Shown one piece after another: positions 16,287 through 25,468 of a DNA stretch of 35,286 bases. Numbering within the stretch: the stretch's first letter is position 1; the number at the start of each line of letters is the position of its first letter. The translations under genes and the position numbers were made by a program. The notes under the pieces were generated by a model. It ran no database searches. It was not told the DNA's origin and saw nothing but the letters and a program-made list of their open reading frames with translations. The stretch comes from Microvirga vignae (GTDB lineage Bacteria; Pseudomonadota; Alphaproteobacteria; Rhizobiales; Beijerinckiaceae), in contig NZ_LCYG01000002.1 of NCBI RefSeq assembly GCF_001017175.1, forward strand, positions 1 through 35,286, given 5' to 3'.

Positions 16287-17609
16287 TTAGTCCTGATCGT
16301 CTTCGCCGCGTCGCTCGCGACGAAGCTTCTCCCACCAATCGAGGCGCTTCTTCACCTCGCGCTCGAAGCCGCGATCGACAGGCCCGTAGAAATGCTGACG
16401 TCCGAGTTTCTCGGGCCAATAATCCTGACCCGAGAAGGCATCCGGCTCGTCATGGTCGTAACGATAGCTTGCGCCATAGCCGATCTTCTTCATGAGCTTG
16501 GTCGGCGCATTGAGGATCGTCTTGGGCGGCATGAGAGAGCCATGCTCCTTCGCCACCGCTGTTGCTGCCTTGTAGGCCGTGTAGAGCGCGTTCGATTTCG
16601 GCGCAGTGGCAAGATAGACAGTCGCCTGTGCAAGCGCGAGCTCGCCTTCGGGCGAGCCGAGAAAATCGAAGGCATCCTTTGCGGCGTTCGCAATCACGAG
16701 TGCCTGCGGATCGGCAAGGCCGATATCCTCCACCGCCGCGCGAACGAGGCGGCGCGCGATGAAAAGTCGATCCTCACCGGCATCGAGCATGCGCGCGAGG
16801 TAATAGAGCGCCGCATCCGGGTCCGAGCCGCGAATGGTCTTGTGGAGCGCGGAAATGAGATTGTAATGCCCTTCCTGCCCCTTGTCGTAAATCGGCGCAC
16901 GACGCTGGATGATCTCCTGCAGCTGCTCGGCATTAAAGATCTCGTCTGGCTTGGCCGAACGCCAGACCTCTTCGGCCAGCGTCAGCACGGCACGACCATC
17001 ACCATCGGCCATCCGCACGAGCGAGGCGCGGGCCTCCTCATCGAGCGGCAGCTTCTTGCCCGTGATCTCCTCCGCTCGCGTCAGAATCTTTTCAATCGCC
17101 TCTTCATCGAGGGACTTGAAGAGAAGCACCCGCGCGCGGGAGAGAAGCGCCGCATTCAGTTCGAAGGATGGGTTCTCGGTCGTCGCGCCCACCAGCGTGA
17201 TCGTGCCGTCTTCCATCACAGGCAGGAAGGCATCGAGCTGGGCGCGGTTGAAGCGATGAATCTCGTCGACAAACAGCAGCGTGCCCTTGCCCAGCAACCG
17301 GCGCTGACGGGCGGCCTCGAAGACCCTCTTGAGATCGGCAACGCCGGAGAAGATCGCCGAGATCTGGTCGAAGTGCAGGTCGGTCTCATGGGCCAGTAGC
17401 CGCGCGACCGTGGTCTTGCCGGTGCCGGGCGGCCCCCAGAAGATCAGGGATCCGAGAGACTTCGAGGCAATGAGCCGGGTCAGGATACCGTCTGGCCCGA
17501 CCAGGTGCTCCTGCCCCACGACCTCGGACAGCTTCTGAGGCCGCATTCGATCCGCCAGAGGCCGAGGGGCGCTCTGATCGAGACCGGCGGATGAAAACAG
17601 GTCGCTCAT
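16287..17609 (-). CDS. rarA: Replication-associated recombination protein A (RarA/MgsA), AAA+ ATPase
   Basis: Clamp-loader-related AAA+ ATPase of 440 residues that acts at stalled replication forks. It starts with the family sequence APRPLADRMRPQKLSEVVGQEHLVG. Walker A is WGPPGTGKTTVARLLA around residues 58-73, Walker B LLFVDEIHRFNRAQLDAFLPVMEDG, and sensor 1 TLVGATTENPSFELNAALLSRARV. The C-terminal tetramerisation part contains LISALHKTIRGSDPDAALYYLARMLDAGED and ends with the typical YGPVDRGFEREVKKRLDWWEKLR. The start ATG overlaps the stop of the acetyltransferase gene as ATGA, indicating coupled translation. Confidence 0.96.
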   Translation of the reverse strand: MSDLFSSAGLDQSAPRPLADRMRPQKLSEVVGQEHLVGPDGILTRLIASKSLGSLIFWGPPGTGKTTVARLLAHETDLHFDQISAIFSGVADLKRVFEAARQRRLLGKGTLLFVDEIHRFNRAQLDAFLPVMEDGTITLVGATTENPSFELNAALLSRARVLLFKSLDEEAIEKILTRAEEITGKKLPLDEEARASLVRMADGDGRAVLTLAEEVWRSAKPDEIFNAEQLQEIIQRRAPIYDKGQEGHYNLISALHKTIRGSDPDAALYYLARMLDAGEDRLFIARRLVRAAVEDIGLADPQALVIANAAKDAFDFLGSPEGELALAQATVYLATAPKSNALYTAYKAATAVAKEHGSLMPPKTILNAPTKLMKKIGYGASYRYDHDEPDAFSGQDYWPEKLGRQHFYGPVDRGFEREVKKRLDWWEKLRRERRGEDDQD

Positions 17610-18048
17610 GATCCTTGCGAGCTTAGGCGCGCATAGATGTCCTGGTCCAGTCGCGCCATGAGTCTTTCCGGATTTTCCAGGGGCGAAAAGCCATATTGGG
17701 CATAAAGACCATGGGCATCACGCGTCGCCAGCATCCAGCGGCGCAGGCTCTGGAGCTCCGGATGCTCCATGATGGCGCTCATCAGCACCTTCCCTGCCCC
17801 CTGCCCGCGTGTGCTGGCGCAAACGAAGACATCACAGAGATAGGCAAAGGTAGCCCTGTCGGTCACGACACGGGCAAAGCCCCGCAAGTCCCCGGCGGCA
17901 TCGCGCAGCGCAAAGCACAGGGAATTCGCCACGGAGCGCTCGAAGAACGCGCGCGGCAAGCCTTTGGCCCAATAGCTCTCCGTCGAGATCCAACCATAAG
18001 CCGTATCGATCTCATCCGGCGAGAGCGTGTTCGAGATCGACCATCCGC

Positions 18049-18052
<4 letters not shown>
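17606..18052 (-). CDS. GNAT family N-acetyltransferase
   Basis: Acetyltransferase of 148 residues. Following a variable N-terminus (WSISNTLSPDEIDTAYGWISTESYWAKGLPRAFFERSVANSLCFALRD) come GFARVVTDRATFAYLCDVFVCASTRGQGAGKVLMSAIMEHPEL, where RGQGAGKVLM is the CoA-binding loop, and RRWMLATRDAHGLYAQYGFSPLENPERLM, the typical ArAT-like ending. This subgroup is common and its substrate is generally unknown. The gene overlaps degP upstream and rarA downstream by four bases each (ATGA), so it is translated in series with both. The longer frame would extend well into degP, so the internal ATG is preferred. Confidence 0.87.
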
Positions 18053-19455
<1,403 letters not shown>

Positions 19456-19491
19456 GGCGGCGAATCCCTTCAACAACGGCGATAACCGATA

Positions 19492-19603
19492 GCGCATCAA
19501 GCGGAAAAGTGGACCCGGTTTTCCGCATCGAACGATGCGCCGCTTAAAAAGGAGCATCGGCTTGGCCGCAAAAGTGCAAGTCCACTTTCAGGGCCGATGC
19601 TCT
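19492..19603. repeat. Dispersed hairpin repeat, copy 2, upstream of degP
   Basis: Two adjacent stem-loops. In the first, GCGCATC/GATGCGC encloses GCGGAAAA/TTTTCCGC. In the second, GAGCATCGGC/GCCGATGCTC encloses AAAGTG/CACTTT. A degenerate copy with the same end modules occurs between two convergent genes at 12.6-12.7 kb. It lies between the rplQ terminator and degP, so the degP promoter is either inside it or squeezed beside it. Confidence 0.8.
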
Positions 19604-19660
19604 GGAACGCAGCACGGAAAACACCAAGTTCCAAGGATCGGAGCAGGCGGCCCCTCTCAC

Positions 19661-19692
19661 AAGAGAAAAGGGCGGCCCGAAGGACCGCCCTT
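19661..19692 (-). terminator. Intrinsic terminator of the alpha (rpsM-rplQ) operon
   Basis: On the minus strand AAGGGCGGTCC pairs with GGGCCGCCCTT (11 bp, one G-U) around a UUC loop and runs into TTTTCTCTT. It starts 26 bases after the rplQ stop. Confidence 0.88.
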
Positions 19693-19718
19693 GATGAGGT
19701 CAGACGAGAACCGAGGGA

Positions 19719-20141
19719 TTACTCAGCGGCCTCGACGATCTCTTCCTTCTGGGTCGGACCGGAATCCTGGCCGCGCGCATCGACGTCGCGGTCAACGAAC
19801 TCGATAACGGCCATCGGGGCATTGTCGCCGTAGCGGAAGCCGGCCTTGAGAACGCGGGTATAGCCGCCGTTGCGGTCCTTGTAGCGAGCGCCAAGAACGT
19901 CGAACAGCTTCTTGACCATGGCCTCGTCGCGCAGCTTGGACATGGCCTGACGGCGGGCGTGCAGGTCACCGCGCTTGCCGAGCGTGATCAGCTTCTCGAC
20001 GACTGGACGGAGGTCCTTGGCCTTCGGCAGCGTGGTAACGATCTGCTCGTGCTTGATCAGCGCAGTCGCCATATTGGCGAACATTGCTTTGCGGTGCTCG
20101 GTCGTGCGGTTGAAACGACGACCACGGAATCCGTGACGCAT
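19719..20141 (-). CDS. rplQ: 50S ribosomal protein L17
   Basis: Large-subunit protein lining the area near the exit tunnel. The 140-residue chain has the family start [59 protein letters not shown] and the conserved [29 protein letters not shown] short acidic C-terminal tail ([16 protein letters not shown]) is typical of alphaproteobacteria. It is the last gene of the rpsM-rpsK-rpoA-rplQ set, followed by a strong terminator. The upstream gap after rpoA is 121 bases and contains a hairpin. Confidence 0.98.
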   Translation of the reverse strand: MRHGFRGRRFNRTTEHRKAMFANMATALIKHEQIVTTLPKAKDLRPVVEKLITLGKRGDLHARRQAMSKLRDEAMVKKLFDVLGARYKDRNGGYTRVLKAGFRYGDNAPMAVIEFVDRDVDARGQDSGPTQKEEIVEAAE

Positions 20142-20222
20142 TGGCTCTCTCCTAGATCTTGCGGCCGCCGTGCCAAGGTACGGCCGTCTCTCTTATGATC
20201 CGCTTTTTCCAGCGGGGCAGGT

Positions 20223-20257
20223 TTGAAGCCGTCTTCCGTTCGAGAAGGCGGCTTCAA
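20223..20257 (-). other. Hairpin between rpoA and rplQ
   Basis: TTGAAGCCG pairs with CGGCTTCAA, then one mismatch and CTTC/GAAG, around a 7-base loop, directly after the rpoA stop. No U-run follows, so it is more likely an mRNA stabiliser or processing element than a full terminator. Confidence 0.55.
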
Positions 20258-20262
20258 GGAAC

Positions 20263-21279
20263 TTAGTAGTGCTCTTCGAAGCGCTTCGCGAGATCTTCGA
20301 TGTTCTCCGGCGGCCAGCCCGGCACGTCCATGCCGAGATGCAGGCCCATGCCGGCCAGAACTTCCTTGATCTCGTTGAGCGACTTGCGACCGAAGTTCGG
20401 GGTGCGGAGCATTTCCGCCTCGGACTTCTGGATGAGGTCGCCGATGTAGACGATGTTGTCGTTCTTCAGGCAGTTGGCCGAACGGACCGACAGCTCGAGC
20501 TCGTCGACCTTCTTGAGCAGGGCCGGATTGAACGGCAGCTGCGGAGCAGCGGCAGCCGTCTCTTCCTTGCGCGGCTCTTCGAAGTTGACGAAGACCTGGA
20601 GCTGGTCCTGCAGGATGCGGGCGGCATAGGCCACGGCATCCTCAGGCGACACGGCACCATTGGTCTCGACCGTCATGATGAGCTTGTCGTAGTCGAGAAT
20701 CTGGCCCTCGCGGGTGTTCTCGATGCGGTACGACACCTTCTTCACCGGGCTGTAGAGGGAGTCGACCGGGATGAGGCCGATCGGAGCATCCTCCGCGCGG
20801 TTGCGCTCGGCCGGGACGTAGCCCTTGCCGGTATCGACCGTGAACTCCATGCGGATCTCGGCGCCCTCGTCGAGGGTGCAGAGCACCAGCTCAGGATTCA
20901 GGATCTGCACATCGCCGACCGTGTTGATATCGCCAGCGGTGACAGCACCGGGGCCGGTCTTGCGAAGCGTCATACGCTTCGGGCCTTCGCCCTGCATCTT
21001 GATGGCGATTGCCTTCACGTTGAGGACGATGTCCGTCACGTCCTCGCGGACGCCCGGGATAGACGAGAACTCATGCAGCACGCCGTCGATATGGATCGAC
21101 GTCACAGCGGCGCCCTGGAGCGACGACAGGAGAACGCGACGCAGCGAGTTGCCGAGCGTCGTGCCGAAACCACGCTCGAGCGGCTCGGCCACGACCGTCG
21201 CAATGCGCTTCGGATCATCACCGGGGGCGACTTCGAGCTTGTTCGGCTTAATCAGCTCTTGCCAGTTCTTTTGGATCAC
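20263..21279 (-). CDS. rpoA: DNA-directed RNA polymerase alpha subunit
   Basis: Alpha subunit of 338 residues, the dimer that nucleates RNA polymerase assembly. The N-terminal domain shows [66 protein letters not shown] and [32 protein letters not shown] linker leads to the C-terminal domain, which includes [57 protein letters not shown] and binds UP elements and activators. Two GTG codons are possible starts. The second is chosen because AAGAGG stands seven bases before it but only one base before the first. Confidence 0.98.
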   Translation of the reverse strand: MIQKNWQELIKPNKLEVAPGDDPKRIATVVAEPLERGFGTTLGNSLRRVLLSSLQGAAVTSIHIDGVLHEFSSIPGVREDVTDIVLNVKAIAIKMQGEGPKRMTLRKTGPGAVTAGDINTVGDVQILNPELVLCTLDEGAEIRMEFTVDTGKGYVPAERNRAEDAPIGLIPVDSLYSPVKKVSYRIENTREGQILDYDKLIMTVETNGAVSPEDAVAYAARILQDQLQVFVNFEEPRKEETAAAAPQLPFNPALLKKVDELELSVRSANCLKNDNIVYIGDLIQKSEAEMLRTPNFGRKSLNEIKEVLAGMGLHLGMDVPGWPPENIEDLAKRFEEHY

Positions 21280-21339
21280 AACCACACCTCTTGAGGTACC
21301 GCTCGAAGGGCGGCTTCAAAGCCGGCCCTAAACCGGAAT

Positions 21340-21363
21340 GCGCGCGGGCCGTGGCCCACGCGC
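21340..21363 (-). other. Hairpin between rpsK and rpoA
   Basis: GCGCGTGGG pairs with CCCGCGCGC (9 bp, one T-G pair; two more G-C pairs possible) 13 bases after the rpsK stop. No U-run follows. It may set relative levels of rpsK and rpoA mRNA. Confidence 0.5.
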
Positions 21364-21376
21364 CGGATGATCTTGA

Positions 21377-21766
21377 TTAGACGCGGCGACGCTTGCGCGG
21401 GCGGCAGCCGTTGTGCGGGATCGGCGTCACGTCACGGATCGAGGTGACGGTGAAGCCGGCCGACTGAAGGGCGCGCAGCGCGGACTCGCGGCCCGAGCCG
21501 GGGCCGGACACCTCGACTTCGAGGGTGCGCATGCCATGCTCGGAAGCCTTGCGGGCGGCGTCTTCAGCCGCAACCTGCGCAGCGTACGGGGTCGACTTAC
21601 GCGAACCCTTGAAACCCATCGCGCCAGCCGAGGACCACGAGATCGTGTTGCCCTGGGCATCGGTGATGGTGATCATGGTGTTGTTGAACGAGGCGTTCAC
21701 GTGCGCCACGCCGGAGACGATGTTCTTGCGTTCGCGGCGGCGGACGCGGGTCGCTTCTTTAGCCAT
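21377..21766 (-). CDS. rpsK: 30S ribosomal protein S11
   Basis: Platform protein of the small subunit near the decoding region, 129 residues. Characteristic sequences are [66 protein letters not shown] and the C-terminal [20 protein letters not shown], which is practically invariant. Position between rpsM and rpoA is universal for the alpha operon. The gaps on both sides, 79 and 97 bases, each contain a GC-rich hairpin. Confidence 0.98.
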   Translation of the reverse strand: MAKEATRVRRRERKNIVSGVAHVNASFNNTMITITDAQGNTISWSSAGAMGFKGSRKSTPYAAQVAAEDAARKASEHGMRTLEVEVSGPGSGRESALRALQSAGFTVTSIRDVTPIPHNGCRPRKRRRV

Positions 21767-21815
21767 TCCAAAGATCCTTCAAACGCGCCCGTCATGCCAG
21801 GCGCTCGGGAGAAAG

Positions 21816-21836
21816 GGCCACCCGATCCGGGTGGCC
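21816..21836 (-). other. Hairpin between rpsM and rpsK
   Basis: GGCCACCC pairs with GGGTGGCC around a 5-base loop, followed on the minus strand by CTTTCTC. It could be a weak attenuator or mRNA-stability hairpin. Confidence 0.55.
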
Positions 21837-21845
21837 GATAAAAAC

Positions 21846-22214
21846 TTACTTCTTCTTGCCGGCGATCGGCTTCGCCTTGCCCTTGCGGGTGCGGGCGTTC
21901 GTGTGGGTGCGCTGACCGCGAACCGGCAGGCTGCGGCGGTGACGCAGGCCACGGTAAGCACCGAGATCCATCAGGCGCTTGATGTTCATGGACACTTCGC
22001 GGCGAAGGTCACCTTCCACCATGTAGTCACGGTCGATGGTTTCGCGGATGGCCAGAACTTCGGCGTCGGTCAGCTGGTTCACGCGGCGCTCGGCCGGGAT
22101 GTTGACCTTCTCGATGATCTCCTGAGCCTTCTTGGGCCCAATGCCGTGGATATACTGAAGCGCGATTACAACGCGCTTAGCGGTCGGGATGTTGACGCCT
22201 GCAATACGGGCCAT
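21846..22214 (-). CDS. rpsM: 30S ribosomal protein S13
   Basis: Head protein of the small subunit that contacts the 50S subunit and P-site tRNA, 122 residues. It opens [34 protein letters not shown], the helix-two-turn-helix region, continues to IRREVSM-type [47 protein letters not shown] and ends with a basic tail. GGAGA precedes the ATG. It is the first gene of the alpha operon and has its own promoter upstream instead of following adk closely. Confidence 0.98.
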   Translation of the reverse strand: MARIAGVNIPTAKRVVIALQYIHGIGPKKAQEIIEKVNIPAERRVNQLTDAEVLAIRETIDRDYMVEGDLRREVSMNIKRLMDLGAYRGLRHRRSLPVRGQRTHTNARTRKGKAKPIAGKKK

Positions 22215-22703
22215 CGTCCGTCTCCATGTGGTCGAAGCCTGAGCTTCTGTTGATGTTTCGCGCGTCCGGTGGAGGCCGGCCCCTGCGCGGGTTATTTATG
22301 CAAAAGAAAACGGCCCGAGCGACTCCTTCCGAAGCCCTCAGAACCGAATGCATTCTGATGCAAGGGCTGCCACTTAGCCTCTTTCTGGCGCTACGTCAAC
22401 TCTTTTTGAGAAGTCAAGAGGTTGGGCGGCTCTGATGATGAGAGACCCTGCTTCGAGAGCCGCACCGCGCTCATGTTCTCTCTTTGTTCTTACCAGTATT
22501 CCTTAAAACCGCCAAGCTCAGAGGGTTGACTAAGGTTATTTTGAATGAATCAGCCCCTTTGCTCCAAAAGCAATTTGCTCTCGCTGAGATGTCGCCTCGC
22601 TTCCCTCAGGCAGAGCCATCGACCTTCGCATAAGCCAAGTCCTTGAGCGCCGATATGATCCTAATCAGCCACGCATTCCTGCGGGCTCCTCTGGAGGTGG
22701 CCG
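22215..22703. other. Long intergenic region upstream of rpsM
   Basis: This 489-base stretch between rpsM and the small plus-strand genes holds the rpsM promoter and a leader of about 150 bases. The leader contains a GAATGCATTC palindrome at 22346-22355. The part from about 22440 to 22700 is visibly AT-richer than the flanking core genes. No gene or structured RNA was recognised there. Confidence 0.6.
22371..22399 (-). promoter_or_regulatory. Sigma70-type promoter of the rpsM-rpsK-rpoA-rplQ operon
   Basis: On the minus strand TTGACG and TAAGTG are separated by exactly 17 bases and point toward rpsM. This is a good alphaproteobacterial housekeeping promoter and gives an untranslated leader of about 150 bases. 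A terminator after adk makes a local promoter necessary. Confidence 0.7.
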
Positions 22704-22774
22704 GTGGACGAGCGGCAGCTCTTCGAACTCGTCCCTCCCCTCTCTAGGGTCTCGCGAGACGAACGCTGGCTCAG

Positions 22775-22969
22775 ATGGCAGCAGAGCGCAAGAAAGCCCT
22801 GGCCGACTTACTGTTGCTTCAAAAGAGAACCTTGGCTCAATGCGAAGAGCAGTACGATCGAGACATATTTCAGTGCAAAATGGTCGGCCTGAGATCTTGC
22901 TACATGCAGGCTATGGTCAGGAAGATCGCATGTGAAAAGGGCCACCCGATCCCACCACTCAATTATTGA
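22775..22969 (+). CDS. Small four-cysteine protein, possibly a fragment of a larger gene
   Basis: Frame of 64 residues. The C-terminal half has a regular cysteine pattern C-x10-C-x7-C-x10-C (from CEEQYDRDIFQC to CYMQAMVRKIAC) and ends HPIPPLNY. This suggests a helical hairpin with two disulfides, like twin Cx9C or alpha-hairpinin folds. The N-terminal AERKKALADLLLLQKRT is helical and there is no signal peptide. No good ribosome site precedes the ATG. A GTG at 22704 in a different frame does have a GGAGG site, so a frameshift may have removed the true N-terminus. I recall similar tails at the ends of larger proteins but cannot name the family. The next gene starts eight bases after the stop. 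Confidence 0.5.
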   Translation: MAAERKKALADLLLLQKRTLAQCEEQYDRDIFQCKMVGLRSCYMQAMVRKIACEKGHPIPPLNY

Positions 22970-22977
22970 GACTAGCA

Positions 22978-23316
22978 ATGCTTATTGCGCACAGGGACCT
23001 TACTTTTGTAACCGCAAGCAAAGACACCCTCAAAGTACCCGTTTGTCTTTTTGCGCCGGAAGGCAGCGACAAGCATTGGTGGTGTCGCTACACTATAGGG
23101 TGGCCTGACGGGACTTACGCCAGCAAAGGCTACGGTGTCGACCAATTCCAAGCGATCTGGCACACCATGCAGAAGATAGGCAGCGATATTTACTTCAGCG
23201 ACTATCATAAGGCAGGACGGCTGTACTTCGAAAACTCCGGAAGCGGCTACGGCTTCCCCGTCCCGAAAAGTGCCCGGAATCTGCTCGTCGGTGACGACAA
23301 GCGATTCGACGGATAG
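22978..23316 (+). CDS. Small protein, possible DUF6968 family
   Basis: Protein of 112 residues with an alpha/beta look: MLIAHRDLTFVTASKDTLKVPVCLFAPEGSDKHWWCRYTIGWPDGTYASKGYGVDQFQAIWHTMQKIGSDIYFS followed by GSGYGFPVPKSARNLLVGDDKRFDG. The combination WxCRYxIxWPDG, YGVDxxQA and GYGFPVPxxxRxLLxGDD fits, from memory, the uncharacterised DUF6968 group, members of which resemble immunity proteins of toxin systems. That family name is tentative. An upstream TTG overlapping the preceding stop is an alternative start. It converges on adk, ending 31 bases from the adk stop. Confidence 0.65.
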   Translation: MLIAHRDLTFVTASKDTLKVPVCLFAPEGSDKHWWCRYTIGWPDGTYASKGYGVDQFQAIWHTMQKIGSDIYFSDYHKAGRLYFENSGSGYGFPVPKSARNLLVGDDKRFDG

Positions 23317-23323
23317 GCTCACA

Positions 23324-23354
23324 TAATAAAACGGTGAGGCTTGAGCGTCACCGT
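23324..23354 (-). terminator. Intrinsic terminator at the end of the spc block, overlapping the adk stop
   Basis: On the minus strand ACGGTGA pairs with TCACCGT around a 10-base loop and is followed by TTTTATT. The left arm contains the adk stop codon TGA. This closes the spc transcript before the two plus-strand genes. Confidence 0.75.
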
Positions 23355-23929
23355 CCAAGGATTTCCCTGACCGCCTCCGTCACCTCGTCGATCGGCTTCA
23401 TGCCGTCGACGGTCTTCAGCATGCCCTTGCCCTGATAATAGGCGGAGAGCGGCGCCGTCTGGGCCCGGTAGGCCTCGAGACGGGTCTTGAAGATTTCCGG
23501 GTTGTCGTCCTTGCGGACCTGCTCGCCGCGGGCTTCGCATTCCTGGGCACGCTTCACGATGCGGCCGACAAGCTCGTCCTCGTTGACCTTGAACTCGACG
23601 ACGGCATCGAGTTCGAGGCCTTTCTGGGCCAGCATGGCGTCGAACGCCTCGGCTTGAGCCACGGTCCTCGGGAAGCCGTCGAGGATGAAGCCCTTCTTGG
23701 CGTCGGACTCCTCGATCCGGTCGGCGATGATCCCGACGACGATATCGTCGGAAACCAGCTCGCCCCGATCCATGACGGCCTTGGCCTTGAGACCCACCGG
23801 CGTGCCGGCAGCCACCGCTGCGCGGAGCATGTCGCCGGTCGACAGCTGGGGAATCCCCAGACGCTCGACCAGGCGTACAGCCTGGGTCCCTTTACCGGCC
23901 CCAGGCGGCCCCAGCAGGATGATCCTCAT
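23348..23929 (-). CDS. adk: Adenylate kinase
   Basis: Interconverts AMP and ATP with ADP, keeping adenylate charge balanced; cytoplasmic. The chain has 193 residues. The P-loop is [17 protein letters not shown], followed by [18 protein letters not shown] (AMP site) and [16 protein letters not shown]. After [30 protein letters not shown] the long zinc-type LID is missing, so this is the short-LID form. The ATG chosen is preceded by AGGAGGGG; an ATG six codons upstream would lack this. It lies 60 bases behind secY, as in many bacteria, and is the last gene of the spc block here. Confidence 0.97.
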   Translation of the reverse strand: MRIILLGPPGAGKGTQAVRLVERLGIPQLSTGDMLRAAVAAGTPVGLKAKAVMDRGELVSDDIVVGIIADRIEESDAKKGFILDGFPRTVAQAEAFDAMLAQKGLELDAVVEFKVNEDELVGRIVKRAQECEARGEQVRKDDNPEIFKTRLEAYRAQTAPLSAYYQGKGMLKTVDGMKPIDEVTEAVREILGR

Positions 23930-23989
23930 CGACGTTCCCCTCCTCAATTTAAAGGGTTTCCCGCCTTGCCCAGCGAGAAACCCAATTCT

Positions 23990-25324
23990 TTACCGCCGCC
24001 GCGCGCCCTTGAGCTTCGCCTTCTTGACGAGGCCCTCGTACTGGTGAGCCAGAAGGTGGCCGTGCACCTGAGCGACGGTGTCCATGGTAACAGACACAAC
24101 GATCAGAAGCGAAGTGCCGCCAAAGTAGAATGGCAAAGCCGCGTACGAGACCAGAAGCTCTGGAATCAGGCAGATGATGACGAGGTAAGCTGCACCGAGA
24201 ACCGTGATGCGAGTCAACACCTGATCGATAAAGTCGGCCGTCCGTTCACCGGGACGAATGCCCGGAATGAAGCCACCCTGCTTCTTCAGATTGTCCGCGG
24301 TCTCGGTCGGGTTGAACACGATCGCCGTGTAGAAGAAGGCAAAGAAGACGATCAGGGCCGCATAAAGGAACATGTAGGCTGGGCGCCCATGACCGAGATA
24401 GGCCGTAAGCATCGCGACGATGCCTGTGCCATCACTGCTCTGGAAGCTCGCAATGGTGGCCGGCAGCAGGAGCAGCGAAGACGCGAAGATCGGCGGAATC
24501 ACGCCCGAGGTGTTCAGCTTGAGCGGCAGGAACGAGGTCTGCCCCTCGTACATGCGGTTGCCGACTTGGCGCTTCGGGTAATTGATGAGCAAGCGGCGCT
24601 GGGCGCGCTCCATGAAAACCACGAAGTAGATGATGGCGACAGCCATCACGATCACGCCGAGGATCAGGCCCGTGGAGATCGCACCCTGACGGCCGAGCTC
24701 AAGCGTACCGGCAATCGCGGTCGGCAGATTCGCCACGATACCCGCGAAGATAATGAGCGAGGTGCCGTTACCGATGCCGCGCGACGTGATCTGCTCACCC
24801 AGCCACATGAGGAACATGGTGCCGCCGGTCAGCGTGATGACCGTGGAGATCAGGAAGAAGGGGCCAGGCGTCAGCACGATGTTGCCCGAACTCTGCAGGC
24901 CGACCGCAATACCCCAGGACTGGAAGACCGCCAGGAACACCGTGAGATAGCGCGTGTACTGGTTCAGGATCTTGCGCCCCGCCTCGCCTTCCTTCTTCAG
25001 AGCCTCAAGGGAGGGAAGAACGGAAGTGAGGAGTTGGACGATGATCGAGGCCGAGATGTAGGGCATGATGTTCAGGGCGAAGATCGCCATGCGCTCGACG
25101 GCGCCGCCCGAGAACATGTTGAACAGGCCCAGCACGCCGCCGCTGGCGTTCTGGAAGCTCTGGGCCAGAGCCTCCGGGTTGATGCCGGGCAGCGGGATGT
25201 AGGTGCCGAGGCGGTACACGATGAGCGCACCGAGGGTGAACCAAATGCGCTTCTTCAATTCTTCGGCTTTGGCGATCGAACCGAAATTGATGTTTGCGGC
25301 GAGTTGCTCGGCTGCTGAAGCCAT
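23990..25324 (-). CDS. secY: Protein translocase channel subunit SecY
   Basis: Inner-membrane channel of the Sec translocon, 444 residues with ten predicted membrane segments. It starts MASAAEQLAANINFGSIAKAEELKKRIWFTLGALIVYRLGTYIPLPGI, includes the plug/TM2 region FNMFSGGAVERMAIFALNIMPYISASIIVQLLT, the loop GIGNGTSLIIFAGIVA, and the cytosolic loop FVVFMERAQRRLLINYPKRQVGN that contacts SecA and the ribosome. It ends in a basic tail. The longer frame would begin within an upstream hairpin and is rejected. It follows rplO after 204 bases, an unusually long gap with two strong hairpins. Confidence 0.98.
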   Translation of the reverse strand: MASAAEQLAANINFGSIAKAEELKKRIWFTLGALIVYRLGTYIPLPGINPEALAQSFQNASGGVLGLFNMFSGGAVERMAIFALNIMPYISASIIVQLLTSVLPSLEALKKEGEAGRKILNQYTRYLTVFLAVFQSWGIAVGLQSSGNIVLTPGPFFLISTVITLTGGTMFLMWLGEQITSRGIGNGTSLIIFAGIVANLPTAIAGTLELGRQGAISTGLILGVIVMAVAIIYFVVFMERAQRRLLINYPKRQVGNRMYEGQTSFLPLKLNTSGVIPPIFASSLLLLPATIASFQSSDGTGIVAMLTAYLGHGRPAYMFLYAALIVFFAFFYTAIVFNPTETADNLKKQGGFIPGIRPGERTADFIDQVLTRITVLGAAYLVIICLIPELLVSYAALPFYFGGTSLLIVVSVTMDTVAQVHGHLLAHQYEGLVKKAKLKGARRR

Positions 25325-25346
25325 TTTTCGTCCCCGAAATACCCAA

Positions 25347-25390
25347 GCATGGTCGACGCTGAAGCGGAGGCGTCTCCGCACGGACCATGC
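25347..25390 (-). other. Nested hairpin in the secY leader
   Basis: The outer stem GCATGGTC/GACCATGC and the inner stem GCGGAG/CTCCGC are both perfect, and the structure ends 22 bases before the secY ATG. Its position suggests an mRNA element acting on secY translation or RNA processing. Confidence 0.6.
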
Positions 25391-25468
25391 AAATCTTAAG
25401 GCTGGAGCTTGATCGCGCCTTCATCGGGCGCAGTCAAACTGAAACTTACGTAACTCACATCACACAAA

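Noticed and set aside
15897..16290. Fluoride riboswitch for crcB
   Set aside because: Only three bases separate crcB from rarA, and no crcB-motif was seen upstream of the operon start within the repeat region.
22500..22560. TTGACT near 22525 as promoter for the small plus-strand genes
   Set aside because: No convincing -10 box at the right spacing.
23654..25318. 554-codon plus-strand frame opposite adk and secY
   Set aside because: Composition is Arg/Asp/His/Gln-rich without domains, and it spans two recognised genes and their gap.
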